Source: Rotaria socialis (taxonomy: Eukaryota; Rotifera; Eurotatoria; Philodinida; Philodinidae). Taken from it: 64,000 nt of DNA. The position numbers and the translations under genes are program-made. This document shows, one piece after another, positions 22,988 to 36,000 of this stretch (the stretch's first letter is position 1; every line of letters starts with the position of its first letter). A model generated the notes under the pieces. It was not told the DNA's origin. It saw only the letters and a list, made by a program, of their open reading frames with translations, and made no database searches. The stretch is from contig CAJNYU010000269.1 of NCBI GenBank assembly GCA_905331475.1, positions 1 through 64,000 of the forward strand, written 5' to 3'.

Positions 22988-23713
22988 TTATTTTTTTAAG
23001 AAGTGTTCATTTTACTCAATGCTTATCGAATTTTTTTCTAGCTAGAAGGACAATTAGTGAGTCTACTGTAATCAACAGTGCATTCGAAAAGATTTAATAC
23101 ATTGCGTGCATCCCTATCGTGATATATTTTATTTTATTTTATTTTGTATAAGCATATGTTAAAAATTTAAGAGTGCATCGAAGCATAAAATAGTAGCAGT
23201 TATTACTAACAATAATATTCATCTCGCATCAAGGAGTGGTAATTTATATTTTTTCAAATTGTGAGACGTACTAAATTTAAAAAAATTGAGAAGTATCTAA
23301 ATTTTTTCATATAATAATATTATGTTAGTTTATTTTAAATATCAATTCTAATAATTTAAAATAAAGCAAAGATAATTTAATTATTAGATGAATATACGGT
23401 GATTTAAATTTAAAACTAAGCTAAGAAAATAATATAAAAAAAATTAGTTTCTATTCCATACAAATATTCTTTTTTATACTTAAATTAATATTTTTAAAAA
23501 CCAACTAATTAGTCCCAGTTGCTTATAATCACAATATATTTGTCAAAAAAATTATAAAATTTTCTTAACTTATTTTGTTTAATGTTATCTGAAGTAATCG
23601 CGTTTCGATAAAAGATAATTTTTATTGATACGTGAAATTAAAAAGTTTGGAGTAAAAATTGTATTAAATAGCATCTTAGAATGATCATGAGCGTGTAGAG
23701 TAAGACGTCTCGA

Positions 23714-23785
23714 TGATATGGCTCAGTGGTTCTGGCGATGGGTAAGTATCACATTGTATACATGTTCGAATCTGATCTTCATCCT
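23714..23785 (+). repeat. tRNA-like sequence (A and B box), possible SINE head
   Basis: TGGCTCAGTGG at about 23718 matches the A-box pattern, and TGTTCGAATCTG at about 23761 matches the B-box pattern at about the normal spacing. The acceptor arm (GATGAT at the front, TCTTCATCC at the back) pairs poorly and no clean anticodon stem forms, so it is a tRNA-derived repeat or pseudogene rather than a working tRNA. Confidence 0.35.
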
Positions 23786-24096
23786 TACATATTTCCATTC
23801 AGACTAGTCCAGACTCGTCCCTTATATAAGGCTATAGCTGGTTGTATATTCGTCCCAGACGCCCTTAATTTTTTATTCATAAATCGTCTTCGGACGGGCG
23901 ACAGGAACACTCGTCACGACTACTCTTATTAGATTTTGTGACTAGTCGTCAATCAGAGTACTAGAACATGTATGCATGACGGTCAAAAACTCGGACTAGG
24001 TGTGGACGAGTAGTTTTTGAGACAAAGACTAGACGGGACGGGTTGACACGACTAGAAAAAAGACTAGACATTTAACCAGTCTTTTGCTCACTTGGG

Positions 24097-25862
24097 AACG
24101 AAGAGAAACACGTTGGTCATGTTTCGTATGGTTTATAACTATACAAGCTATAATTTGGTAGGTTCATTCGCCGTTTTAATAATTAACCGTTTCACATGTC
24201 ATGTTTTTTTTCCAGATTGAAGCCTAGTTCATTATCCGTCTACATGTCCAACAAGTTTTCTTTCATTTTATTGTTTCCTTTCGCGTAGCATCCGGAAAAA
24301 GAAAATACAGATTATTTTTCCTCGCTCGTCCTACTATTTGCTTTTTCTCTATTGGTTCTGAATTCATTTGTGTTCTATCTCGTTTACACAGTAGTTGTTA
24401 AGTTTATTAGCCCCTGAACTTTTCCCCTACCGTAAGACTTAATGCGCAATTCATTATATCAAATACACATTCTTCTTCTATATAAGAGTAAAGATATGCA
24501 AATTAGTTAAAAATCTTTTTTTTTCACAGAAAACCATTCTAAACAACACGGGGAACAGAGCATCCATAACATTATTAATAATCACGAGTTTTTTGTTCAA
24601 AAATAATTTTCGTATTCAGCACTTTACTTTAAACGTAATATGTACGATACAGAGAGCTCACTACACGTATAACTGGTGAGTGAGTTATTTAAGACAGTTG
24701 AGTTTTTTATGAAGTAGGAAAAAACATTTTACTTACTGAAAGATGAACGAGGCTTAAAGAAAACTTCCCTGTTCTAGATAAAAATGGAGTGATACTCGTG
24801 CAAAACAATCAGCTGTAGTCGTTTTCGAACTTGATTTAGAGCATACTACAATTATGAGACTTTGTAGCACATCGTTATTACGTCAAATTAATCCCGTCGT
24901 TGAATTTCGATTCTCTGCGACCGATCTAAATCAAAATGAATTGAGTGATGAAAATCAATAGAACCAATTCGCAACGAACGCAGATCGGGTTGTAGTTTTC
25001 TGAATGTTAGAAGCTCGTTAGATATTTGGTACTTTGCCAGTTTCTTTCACCAATCCTGAATTCAAAAACAGTATTTTTAATATATTCAAGTGTTAATTTC
25101 ATCCGTCAGCTATTTCAAATATGACAGTCGAACTTATAAATAATTAAATAGATATTTCTTTATTAATGTTTCGGCAATGTTTCGGAGGATTCCTCGCTGC
25201 TTTAACAGTTAGTTTGTTTACTTTTCTATTAAGATTCAGTTTAGATTTTATTATGCAAGCATCTGCCTATTTTTCTTTTTTCCTAATAGTGGAACGGACT
25301 GATAAGACGATAATACTGAATGATTCAACTACGTGTTTGTATCTTCCTTTACTCAATTAGAAAAATAAGCGGGCTAATGAAGGAGAAAAAAAATCTGTCG
25401 AAACATTACCAAAAAACAATGAATGAATCAATTTTGACTCAATTATAATTTATGCGTAATGAATAAAATGATCAAAATGAAGAAAATAGAATTATTTACA
25501 GATCATAGCCCCTTCATCGTTTTTGTGTCTAGCTGAGTAGAATCTCATGTTTTCAGGCCAGTACATTTTGTATCTGTATCGGCGCGGCTATGATTTCTCT
25601 ACAAAATCGACAGTAAAAATTAGATGGCTTAGACAAATTTGAATAGAAAACCAAATCTTTTTACGAGTTTTATTAGAACGTTTTGTAGTATCTATAGGCA
25701 AAAAATCATTGAAATCGGAAGACGATACTTCATGCCATTTCATTATATTAAAAGTCAATTCAGAACCTACTCTTCTAAGAAGTTTTGTGTAGCATGAATT
25801 GCGTGTTCTGAAAAGTATGCTGAGATTTATTTTTAACAATCAATTGAGACGCGTCAGAAGGC
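24097..25862. other. Intergenic with one exon-like open stretch
   Basis: 24783-24961 reads open for about 58 codons after a good acceptor (TGTTCTAG ending 24779), and GTGAGT at about 24675 is a good donor upstream. A stop falls immediately after the acceptor in that frame, so no spliced model could be completed. The rest shows no gene. Confidence 0.35.
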
Positions 25863-28800
25863 ATGACAGGAAATAGCAACCAATTTATTTATCCTTGGCA
25901 TACACATTACAGCACTTTGCTTTTACTCCACCAGTTAAAATCAAACAAAGCTGATAGTAGAGAAGGCATGGTTTTGTCAGTATTAAATGTACTTTTTTGT
26001 ACAACACGATCTCAAAGGAGTGCTGAAGTGTATATGGGTAGANAACTTGCCGCTAATGACATACTTCTCGTCGAATCGCTTCCTTCTCAATACTCGTTTT
26101 TGCTTCGACTCGCTCCGTTCAACTACTCACTTACTTGCACACTTGGTTACAACAGTTCAAATCAATATGTCTATGCGGTAGCACTCGCTGCACAAATGCA
26201 GGCCAACAGTACCATTCGATTCGTTTTCATCGGTGTGAACACATAAACAAATGTGCCATTCATTGGCTTATTGGATTATACAGGGATCAGCGGAGCTGCA
26301 TATGTAGCTACAACGAAGACTTCACAGAAAAATACCTTTCCATGTGATGGATGGAGCGCAGATAACTATAGGATACACAATTTCAATCAGCTCGTGTACG
26401 GAGAAAGCGATGTAGGCAATAATATCAATTTCTACGTTGTTGCCGTCGAGTAAGTACTCGCTTCTTTCTTGATAGTAGCAGTTATTTCTGAATGAGATAA
26501 GAATGAAAAATGTTTAAAATGCTAAGGTTTGCTGCTTACTGTAATCGAGTTTAACGAAGCCTTCTCTCTAAATGTGTAACAGACTTTTGTGAAACACGAT
26601 TGTGTATGAGCGTTGAATCATATAGCGAGCAAAGTGAATCTCCACCGACATGTCGATGTACTAATCTGGTTGCGGATTCTTAATAGATTGTGAACCCAGA
26701 AGTCTCATGAAACTCGTTGTTCTCGGCGATTAGATAATCTTATGAAGCATCGTCATACAACCAAATCGGCACGCCGGAAAAATACATTGCGTATCGTAGA
26801 CCATGACAGACAAAGAATAATAAATTTTATCAAAAAATATACCACATTATTCGACAGTCTTTTTTTTACTCTTGATTGCTGTTCGGCGGTCCCACATTAA
26901 TTTGTATCATCCGAGTGAATTTACTTCGGATAACATCAATTTTCAGGTGTGCGCTATATTGAAGTCCTTTACGTTGTAGTCTGCTTCAACACAAAAACAC
27001 CATTTTTCTATGTAATATTTATTTTTCAAAAGATTATGAAGCATTTTTCGAAATAGAATGAGTCATTCTTGGTCGTAAGAATTCGAGGCTCTATCTCTTC
27101 ATTTCCATTAATTAGAATACGAAATGAAGTGAAAAATAATTTTTAATATAATCTTTCCAAGGGAAAAAGCTTTTAGCGTAATCCCTGCTAGATTAAAATG
27201 TGAAACACAATGAAGCCATTTTAATTATGACCGAGTAATATAACTACACTGATCGTAGTGTTCGCTGGTATGTAAGGGAGAGGCAACGCAAAATGTTTAG
27301 CTATTTACTTCAATACTCATTTCTAATCGTGTTTCACAAAAGCTGAAGTTCATGACATGCATACTAGTCATTGTTTGCAACCTTTTAGTATGTGTCCAGG
27401 CTCTTCTTTAGTTGAGGTGACTCTGACGTAGTCCAGAAAGCGAAGAGATTCTAGGCAGGTGATAGAATGATCTTTCAATCACAATAATCACTGTTTCAAT
27501 GATAATTGACAGAATAATAAGAGTCTATTATCCGATGAAAAGTTCACGCAAAAGCACAGTTAAGTTAAAATTTCGTAATAATATCTGATATAATTCAGTT
27601 TGCGATGAATGGAAAAAATCTATTTTGACGTGAGTAAAAAGTATTAGTGTGAAGTAAAATCCGTATCGAATAACTTGGTAGCTACTGATTGTATCTGTTT
27701 TCCATATTCTTCTTTAGGCCGATGGGCAAGTTTGCCTACGCATTCACGCAGGGTTTTCTTCTCTTGTACAATCTTCAAACCGACAATGTCTCCATCCAGC
27801 TCGGTAATTTGACCTGGCCTGACAGCTCTTTCCTTCCACATGCTGCCGATGTCAGTCAAAATCTATTCATAGTGGTACTTGGTTATGTAGGTGATTCGAA
27901 CAGCAAGTACACACCGTGTGCCTATTTACTAAAAATATCTGGTTTAAATTTGAGTGTACACGAGACCTGGATTTACACCCCACCAACTAGTACCTCATGG
28001 CAAGCGAGTCTTACAAATTGGGACGCAGACACCTACTCAGCAAAATACGATATGTCAGTGAGCATCAATGACGCCGAAAGTCAAGTCCTACTCGGTATTC
28101 AAATAACAAACACTATTGTGCTGCTTAATATCAATCAAACCAGTACAACGTTTCTGTTACCACCGCAGAAGCTCTCAAACGGAAGGGGAATAGGAATGGG
28201 TAAAACAGTCGGCTGGCTCGATGAGAATATTTCTCTCGTCCTGGTTAATACATATTCTCTCAGTTACGTTTGGTCAGCATCACAAATTTTTACCTATAAT
28301 ATGAACACCAATCATAGTTTCACTGTCGTGTCTATTATACCGAACACTCAGCAAACATTGGCGCCTGGAATCGGTCCTATTTTAATCTCACTTGTTGGTA
28401 CTCAACGTGGTGTGATAATACTGTTAGATTCACAAGGCAATTATTACATCATTCTCCCATCACCTCTTGGTAACACTTCAGACACTAGCATTAACTTAGT
28501 TTCATCAAATTTACCATGCATGCCTGGTACTTTCAGCTTTGCTCTTAATATCCAGCCGTGCTCGCTTTGTCCTGAGAATTACAATACATTTGGCTTAACT
28601 GGTCAAGTATCCTGTGAACTATGTGCTAGTGATGCTTTTTGTCCACTGGGAGCAGCCTTCGGAAATATCAGTGCGTCTTCTTTACTTCTTACAAGTACCA
28701 ATCAAGTATCAGCCTATCCTTTATCACCCCAGTCGGTTCAATTCGAGAATATTCTAATGGAAAATATGTTTACTATTAGTTTCTCTTCATCCAATCATTG

Positions 28801-29953
28801 TCTGCTCGTATCACCCTTATTTTGGGTATTGATCATTATGTTATTAGGTATACTCATCGCACTTGTTATGACCATTCTCAAACACTGCGCCACTCATCCT
28901 CTAGGAAAGAAAACACGAAAGGGACTCAGAACATTTTTCAAGCACTTCGATCTTATTGGTGAAGGCGATTTGTGGATAGGTGGTATAGTTAGTTTTGCTA
29001 TTCTTATCCTCGCTATATTCGCCTATGTGTTCAGTAGTGACTACTTTTATCGTTATCCCATCGAAAAAATCAGCGGTAATGCTACATTTGCTTGTGATCC
29101 AACCTTATCGAACGCTCAATTCAGTACCCGTTTGATGTCTCTGATGGTTTCTCCAAAAGTCGATGAATTGCCCGTATTTGAACTTCTCAACGCTCAGCTA
29201 TTTACACTGCATGTTGCCTTTGTCAATACACTTTTTTCATGCACGGATGTGACCCTAACACAAATCAAGGACATAAATCTACCTCTGCCCATTTCGTCCT
29301 GTAATAGCAGCGATGGCAGCGTATCAATTGCAGCTATTTTACCATCACATGGTGTGAACTTACAGTTTCTGCTCGCTGGTATCAATACTATTGGTGGTGT
29401 TCGTCTAGCCCTTGAAGGATCGGGTACTCAACAGAAGAATGACATTCTCCAAGTTAGTTACACACTTGTCGATGTCACATTCGCACAGGCATTTTCAGCT
29501 CCTGGTCTTCTTCTCACACAACAGCCATCGCTCACACTTCAGCTCACTAAAGTGATTAATCGCACTTATGCACTTACTGAAGGCGGCCAGACGCAATTGA
29601 GTGGTATTTGGATGCCTTACGTTTCGACTGATACCAATCAGATCTTTGTTAATGAAAATGAGTATATATATGCCATAAGTTCGAATACAATACTTTCTCT
29701 CGTCATAAGTGAGACACCATATTACGTATTAAACATCCAACAACCAATCGTCGATGAGGCTGAACTTATCTTCACGAACGTTCTATTTACCATTCTATGC
29801 ATGGAGATTTTTGGTTTGGTGTTACTCATTTTCAAAGTTATAATTGTCCCACTTTTCAGACGTTTAAATAATTATTATCAACGACAAAGTACGACAGAAA
29901 AGTCACTGACAAGCAACTTCGATGTGTCACAAGCATCTCTTTATCGCTTTTAA
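25863..29953 (+). CDS. Large multi-pass membrane protein with a GCC2/GCC3-like Cys motif; one internal stop
   Basis: Two blocks join across an intron 26450-27717 (phase 2, GTAAGT to TTTAG). The first reads LAANDILLVESLPSQYSF, then VFIGVNT, a TAA at 26244-26246, then continues in the same frame with TNVPFIGLLDYTGISG up to NFYVVAVE. The second (27718-29953) begins PMGKFAYAFTQGF and continues for 744 residues. It has a long Ser/Thr/Asn-rich ectodomain with beta-strand texture, a compact Cys motif (PCSLCP, SCELCA, FCPLG) like ephrin-receptor/GCC2-GCC3 repeats, a first membrane segment around 28800-28880, a second around 28975-29035 and a third near 29765-29850, then a short tail. I recall such proteins as multi-copy in rotifers, function unknown. 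The stop may be a real nonsense change or a base error (N at 26043 is nearby); a 51-nt GT-AG intron at 26233-26283 could also remove it in frame. The 5' end is unresolved. Confidence 0.72.
26584..27342. mobile_element. Inverted-repeat element inside the intron of the membrane-protein gene
   Basis: CTTTTGTGAAACACGATT (26584-26601) and its exact reverse complement (27325-27342) enclose 759 bp. Weaker similarity runs inward for about 20 more bases (ATGAGCGTTGAA on the left, inverted ATGAGTATTGAA on the right). No open frame. It accounts for most of the 1.27-kb intron, which is otherwise far longer than the usual 50-70 nt introns here. Confidence 0.7.
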
Positions 29954-32900
29954 TATGCGCGCTTGCAAACGGATGTTTTCTGTTCTTAATGATTCGTATA
30001 GGTGTTAACTGATTTCGAATAAATTGACTGGTGGACCACAATCCTATAAAAACTTGTCTTTAGCCAGACCAATGGGAGTGCGAGAGAGAGAGTGTAGATG
30101 ATAAGGAGCGTAGAGCATCCATCACATATGATTCTTCAATAAGTATCATATTAGCAAATTTTATAAACAAATTTTCAAATTGCTTCGATTCAAGACATTC
30201 ACATATAGTGTAAAATATTGTGAAAATTTTAACAAAACTCAATCCAGTAAAGAAAAAAGAATCCTTTCGATGAGATGAGTACCCCAGCTGAATATTTTCA
30301 CTTGAAATCAGTACTATTGCGTATACACTATGCTCTCGAATAAATTAACTTGATGTAATCATGATGCGTTTCTTATATGGTTGACTCACTATTGTTGCAC
30401 AGAAGGAGTATCATTGGAGATTGAGCTCGCGCTGACTTTTGGGACGAGGCATCGTCTCAACTCAATTAGTAAAGAGCCAAGAGTTCAAAGCTTCTTGGAA
30501 CTCTATTAGTGGAGGTGGGCAGTTCAAAATTCGTAGCTATCGTAGGGTTCATGTGGACTGACTTTGGAATGTTTTATTTCTCGGTGCATCACTGATGAAA
30601 TTTTTAAGCCACTACTTTCTGTAATCGCTGTTATAGCCTTTTTGCTAAAGAGCCGTACTAAATTTTATGGCAAAGTCTTATGAGCGTAATTTTAGAGTAT
30701 GGGCGTGGGTGTTGAGAAACCTGGAACACCCCACGCACACACACATCCACCCACACCACGCCCCAAGAATACCGGGATGGCAGATAGCGCGGTTTTATAA
30801 CACCACACTGCGGTCGAACGCAAAACATCGTGGTTTACAGCGATTGCTTTGAAAAAAATGTTCATCGGTAGACACCCCGTGATAGAAATTCGACAACGAT
30901 GAATAGTTGAGCGAGTGTGAACGAGATATCAAAACAAAAACTATGGCGGCTGGCGAAAGGAATTTATGAACGAAAAAGACTGATAGCAGCATAGGAATAA
31001 TAAAAGAAGAAAGATGCTCCTTTAGGCAAGTGAAGAACTAGAAAATATTTGAAATGAATAGTGACACCGAGATGTATTTGTCTCGATTTGGTTTTGTTTC
31101 CGAAAGAGATTTTTGCATATTTTATATCTGTTGTGTTCCTTAGCATGGTTAAATGTGCGTTCCATGTTTGAGTTTAGTCTGGGGCTAAGCTAAAAAGCTT
31201 TTTTTTTATACATTCGTAGCTTGATCATCGAAAGCATCGAACGTTATAGGAAATCAGGCGCCATTTGAAAATATTTTGTTGAAACTCTTCACGGTGAACG
31301 TTTTATTTCTGATTAACTTAAGTTCACTAATTTATGATTATGATCAGAGTTGGAATAAGAAAACTAGACGAGTGCCCTAACAGACCAGCTAGCATATAGT
31401 CATGTGAACGTGGCATTGACGCAGAAAAGAGGTCTACGCAGCTGTGATTGATTCGGTGTAACTCACACTGTTTGCCTGGCTCGAATCATTGAAAGTTGCA
31501 ACGTTCACGTTCGTCCTAAAATTTTCCTGATGATTAATGCCACTTCAGCGTTATCAACGCTACGAGATTGTTTTCGTTGCTAAGCACAGCTATAATCAGA
31601 AACTCAGTTTGAAAAAGATCGCAAAAATAGTGAGGTACAGCTAACCAACAATCACTCCGTGACTCAAACAATAGGAAGAGACCACCAATTTGTCTAGTCA
31701 GTCGAGATCAGGACCCAAAGAAGGAGAAGACGAGATGATTACAAATGTGGCTTTCAAAGACAACAAATGGTATCGAGCTGTGGCGAGTAAAGTGATCGCA
31801 TAGTATTTGCTAGACAAGAAAGCTGGAGTTATCACGTGAACCTTTCGCCATCGGCTCCTAGAGGGTCTGAAAGATTCGAAGCTTCTGTTGAAAGGCTCTA
31901 CTGACTCAACATCATCAACATCAGTGCGCAAACTAGTAGAATCGATATTGACGTATGACTGCTCAGAAAGAAAAAAAGTGTGATACTGAACCTTTTAGTG
32001 TTCTAGATTTGGGTACCATTTTCAAAACCATTTAAGGTTCAAGCAAAATCTGGTTCAAGCTGGAACTTTTTCCTATTTCTCCCAAAAATAGTTCTATAGC
32101 AGTAAAATGTAGTCCACCAAACTCAATTAGTCTAGTATTCCAGACTAATGTTTTATCCAACCATTAATTTCATATTTAATCCCTTATTCCTATCCTTAAC
32201 CCTTAATTCTATGTGTTATATTTACCTAGATCTGTTGTGAGTAGAATACGAGCTAGCACTATGTCCGTTATTCGCACGAAAGCGGCATCGCCGTTAGTTG
32301 TTGTTGAGACCATCCTAAACAAAACAAAAAGGGACAGTGACTTATGTTGTAAGATTCAACTTACCATTAAATCAATTATTCGCATATACCTAAAATATTA
32401 AAAGAAACACCAATTCATTTTATCATTTTAAACTTGCATTTGAATTAATTATTCATACATACCTAACTACAGAAAATCTTGAATTGATTTTATCAGATTG
32501 ACATTACCTGTCTATTCATATATATGACATATCGAAAAAGATAAAGAACAATTACACTTCCAAAGATGCCACTAATTATTGAACTGATTTTGCAGACACA
32601 ACTACCCAGGTCTACCATTCAACTATCGCATCCCTGGCATCGAAAAAATGATGAAGTATTCGGATTCCTGGACATCGATAACCTATTCCGAACGTCGATC
32701 AGAATTGAGGTCGGACTCAGTAATCAAAACAACTTCAAGATAAAAGGAGAAATAAATATTAAAAACCCTCGATTGGTAATATTTTACATGAACGAACTGT
32801 ATGGAAAGTTTCTATCAAATTGATGATCCACAAATCATTATTCAATAGAAAAAAAGAGCCGACATAAACATGTTCAACATTTAATACTATTCAGGTTTTT

Positions 32901-33035
32901 TTTGCCCTTTTTCTTTTCTCGAAATCATGAAACTGTCAAGATGCAACAGAAACAAAATCGTTACTTCTCTAATTTTTATTAAACAAAGAAGATAATTACA
33001 AAAAAAGAGGACTATATTAATTCGATGTTTGATAA
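29954..33035. other. Intergenic, no gene recognised
   Basis: The only notable texture is a CA-rich strand at 30725-30770 (CCCCACGCACACACACATCC and on) and scattered open frames without coding character. It marks the change from the repeat-rich left side to the conserved gene block on the right. Confidence 0.4.
32975..32980 (-). terminator. Polyadenylation signal for Nup93
   Basis: TTTATT on the plus strand gives AATAAA on the minus strand about 55 bases past the Nup93 stop at 33036-33038, a normal place for a poly(A) signal with a short 3' untranslated region. Confidence 0.5.
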
Positions 33036-36000
33036 TTAAGTAAAGGACATATCCTGATCATGATATTGATTTGCTTGTTCGCAAAGTCGATCAATCGAAC
33101 GTAATTGTGTTCTTGTAAATGATTTAGATTGCATATGAGCAAATTCAGCAAGACGATTTAAATCAATAGAAGCTGTACGACGATAAAATTCGTATTGATT
33201 TTTTTCGTCTTCAGTTAAAGTTGAACTTGTTTCATGTTGTATAACTAATAAATGAGTACGAAGTGCGGCTAAGCAAAGGTGAGGAAATAATTGTTGAAGC
33301 TAGAATAGCATTTGGTTTAGCAAAAAACAAAAAAAATGTTTTTATAATAAATACTTACCCATTTATTTGATGCAAATAATTGTCTAGCTTTTTCATCATC
33401 ATTATAATTTTTGTCGTATGGAAACAATTTTAATTGACGTAAAACTAGAAAAGCTCGTTCATCTTGTCCTACTTGAAGATAATAATCAACAAATGCATAA
33501 ATATCCAATAGAAGAAAATAATTTTGTTGATCATCATCTTGTTTTTTTTTTGATAATATTTGAAGGCGTTGAGCTAATTCATAAACAAATGAAAATGGTG
33601 ATAACGTTGATGATGATGATGATGGTATTAATAAACGATCAAGAATTAATTGTGTCATATATTCAGAAGCAAGACGTAAAGCAGAAGAATAATCATGAGC
33701 TAATTCAAATAATGCCGATGCAACAAGAAGATGAGAACGATGATGTTCTTCGATAGTTGCTGCAAGACTAATTAATGTATCATCGATATCAACATCATCA
33801 ATATGAGACAATAATTGATGTAGAAGACCTAGACCAAGAGATACAATAGTGAGCTTTTAATAAGTAATATTAGGTTAAATGGAGAAATGCTTTATCTGAG
33901 TTGTATAGTATAGAGATGTCAAATAAAGGTAGATAATTTACTCAGACATCTACTATCGAGTACCGATGTTTTCTATTCGGTCATATTAATAAGAATAACA
34001 TAAGAAATTTGATGATCGAACGGACTCGAAGAAACATCAAGTAGAAACTTTCAAAAATATCATTGAAGTGTATACTTGAAAATTTTCTTTTGCTTAAAGA
34101 CTAAAATGATAAAAATTGCCTCAGACGTAAGTGTTTTCATGTATCAATCGAAGAATTAATTATGGGAAACCTACACGAACTACTTTATCATCATTAAAAT
34201 CATATTCTAAAAAAAAGAGAAACAGTTGCCAAACTAGAAAACAATCTTATTCAGACTTTTTCTTAAAAAAAAGAATTTCAGGAGGTTTCACTCGATTCAT
34301 AAAATGATCTTTTTTGATCCAAACTTTTCTTCAAATAAGTGTTTCTAATCTTCATATTCCAAAGTTCTCAACCAAAATCATTACTGCGATTACGAAATGT
34401 CCAAAAATTTGCCTATAAGATTGAATGCTTGTTAGACTATTTGAGTTTAGAGGTCGTATCTACGTATTTGTCTAAACTATAAATTCTTAATGCATGGTTT
34501 TTCTCATCATTTTATTTGATCATTCTTACTATCAACTTTGAAACGTACAAAAGTATTTTACAGTTTGCAAAAAACTGAAATTTCCATAAGTCTATTATTG
34601 ATCAAGTTAAAAATCAATAGCAGATAGTGGTGAAATATTAACTGCACTCTTCTTTTACATTACATTCTATATGTTGATTCATAGTTCTATTATCATCATA
34701 CTACCTCGATTGGCTTTGTTTTCATGCTATTCAAAATCATCACCTTTCTTGTCCTATTTAATCAATTTCCTTTCGTTGAACAGTTTCGTCAATTCTTAGA
34801 TTTAATAATGTTCACTATCATATTGAATGTTTAGTTTTCATGAGCAAACTTTCTACGTACGATTGCAAATTGTGATTTTTATTTAAAACACAACTTTTCA
34901 GTGCTTTTCTTCTCTTAAAAATTAGAACATGGTGTTAACATCTGAATGATTTCAATATGTTATGCTTTGGTGACTTAAAATTGTATTGCATCATCCTTAC
35001 AGTTTTCATTCGTGAAACTAGTTAGTTGTGAAACCAATTCATTCAGATTCTTACTTCGAAAACGTCAATAAAGATTGTTCAATTATGTGATTGTGACAAG
35101 GAAATATTTACAGAACAATATATGATAAGAAAATGAGTTTGCCTTTTAAACGTGCCTTTTGATTATTGTTTACAATTAACTCTTTATTCGTCATGCAACT
35201 TTTGTTACCATCCATTCATTTTTTTTTACTTGAATCGATTACTGTTACACAAATCCTAATAAGTAGTGTATAAGCCAATTTAGCTTTTGTCGTTCCAAAA
35301 ATAGCTTGTCGACTAATGTATGCTTTACTTAATTTGTTTTCTAGAAACATACAATTCCTGAAAACTTGTTTAATCGAATTTTTTAGCTGAATTTTAACCA
35401 TTGATTGGCCTTATTGTCATTAGAAATATATGAAAATGTGTGCAAATACTAACGTAACCGTATTAGGTAATTTATATTTTTCAGAGACATCTGTTTTGGG
35501 TTCTATTTGAATAGAAGTGCACTTTCAAGATAAACTAGTGCTTTGATAAAGATAGTTTTGCCGTAAGAACCTTTTTCTTTAGAATTTTCTAGTTACCTTA
35601 ACACTTATTTATAAAGAAAATTTTTGTTTGAAATTTCATTATTGAAGTTATCAATGAATATCTGAATGAAAACGGGCTGAATAATTAGAAATATTTTCTC
35701 ATCACCTATGTTGAACGTATATGTACTTAATCATCATACCTCTTTCCAGTTTAAGCGTTCTATTTTCATCGTCTTTATCATTATCTGTAACAATAACCCA
35801 TTTTCCATAAACAATATGTATATCATCTAGATTTGTTGTCAAATCAATTAATAATCGCCGGAATTCTGTTTCAGCCTCTAAATGTTCAATATTAATCAAT
35901 GCGTAAGCATAATTAATCAATTCCCAATAACGATTTTGATTGTTAATCAATTTTTCTTTTAAGTATGATTCAATTAATTTTGGTAAATTTAATGCTGTAT

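Larger units (their letters stand above)
22380..24096. mobile_element. Composite inverted-repeat element
   Basis: The 15-bp ends CCCAAGTAAGCAAAA (22380-22394) and the reverse complement of CCCAAGTGAGCAAAA (24082-24096) pair with one mismatch. The outer few hundred bases on both sides are full of ACTAG/CTAGTC, GACTAGTC and CGTCTTG-type words (22400-22590 and 23800-24075), suggesting longer decayed arms. There is no transposase frame. A second element is inserted at 22595-22987, and a tRNA-like promoter pair lies at about 23716-23772. No clear target duplication was found. Confidence 0.65.

Noticed and set aside
24783-24961. Open stretch after a good acceptor as an unannotated exon.
   Set aside because: An in-frame stop directly follows the acceptor and no start or partner exon could be fitted; no family recognised.
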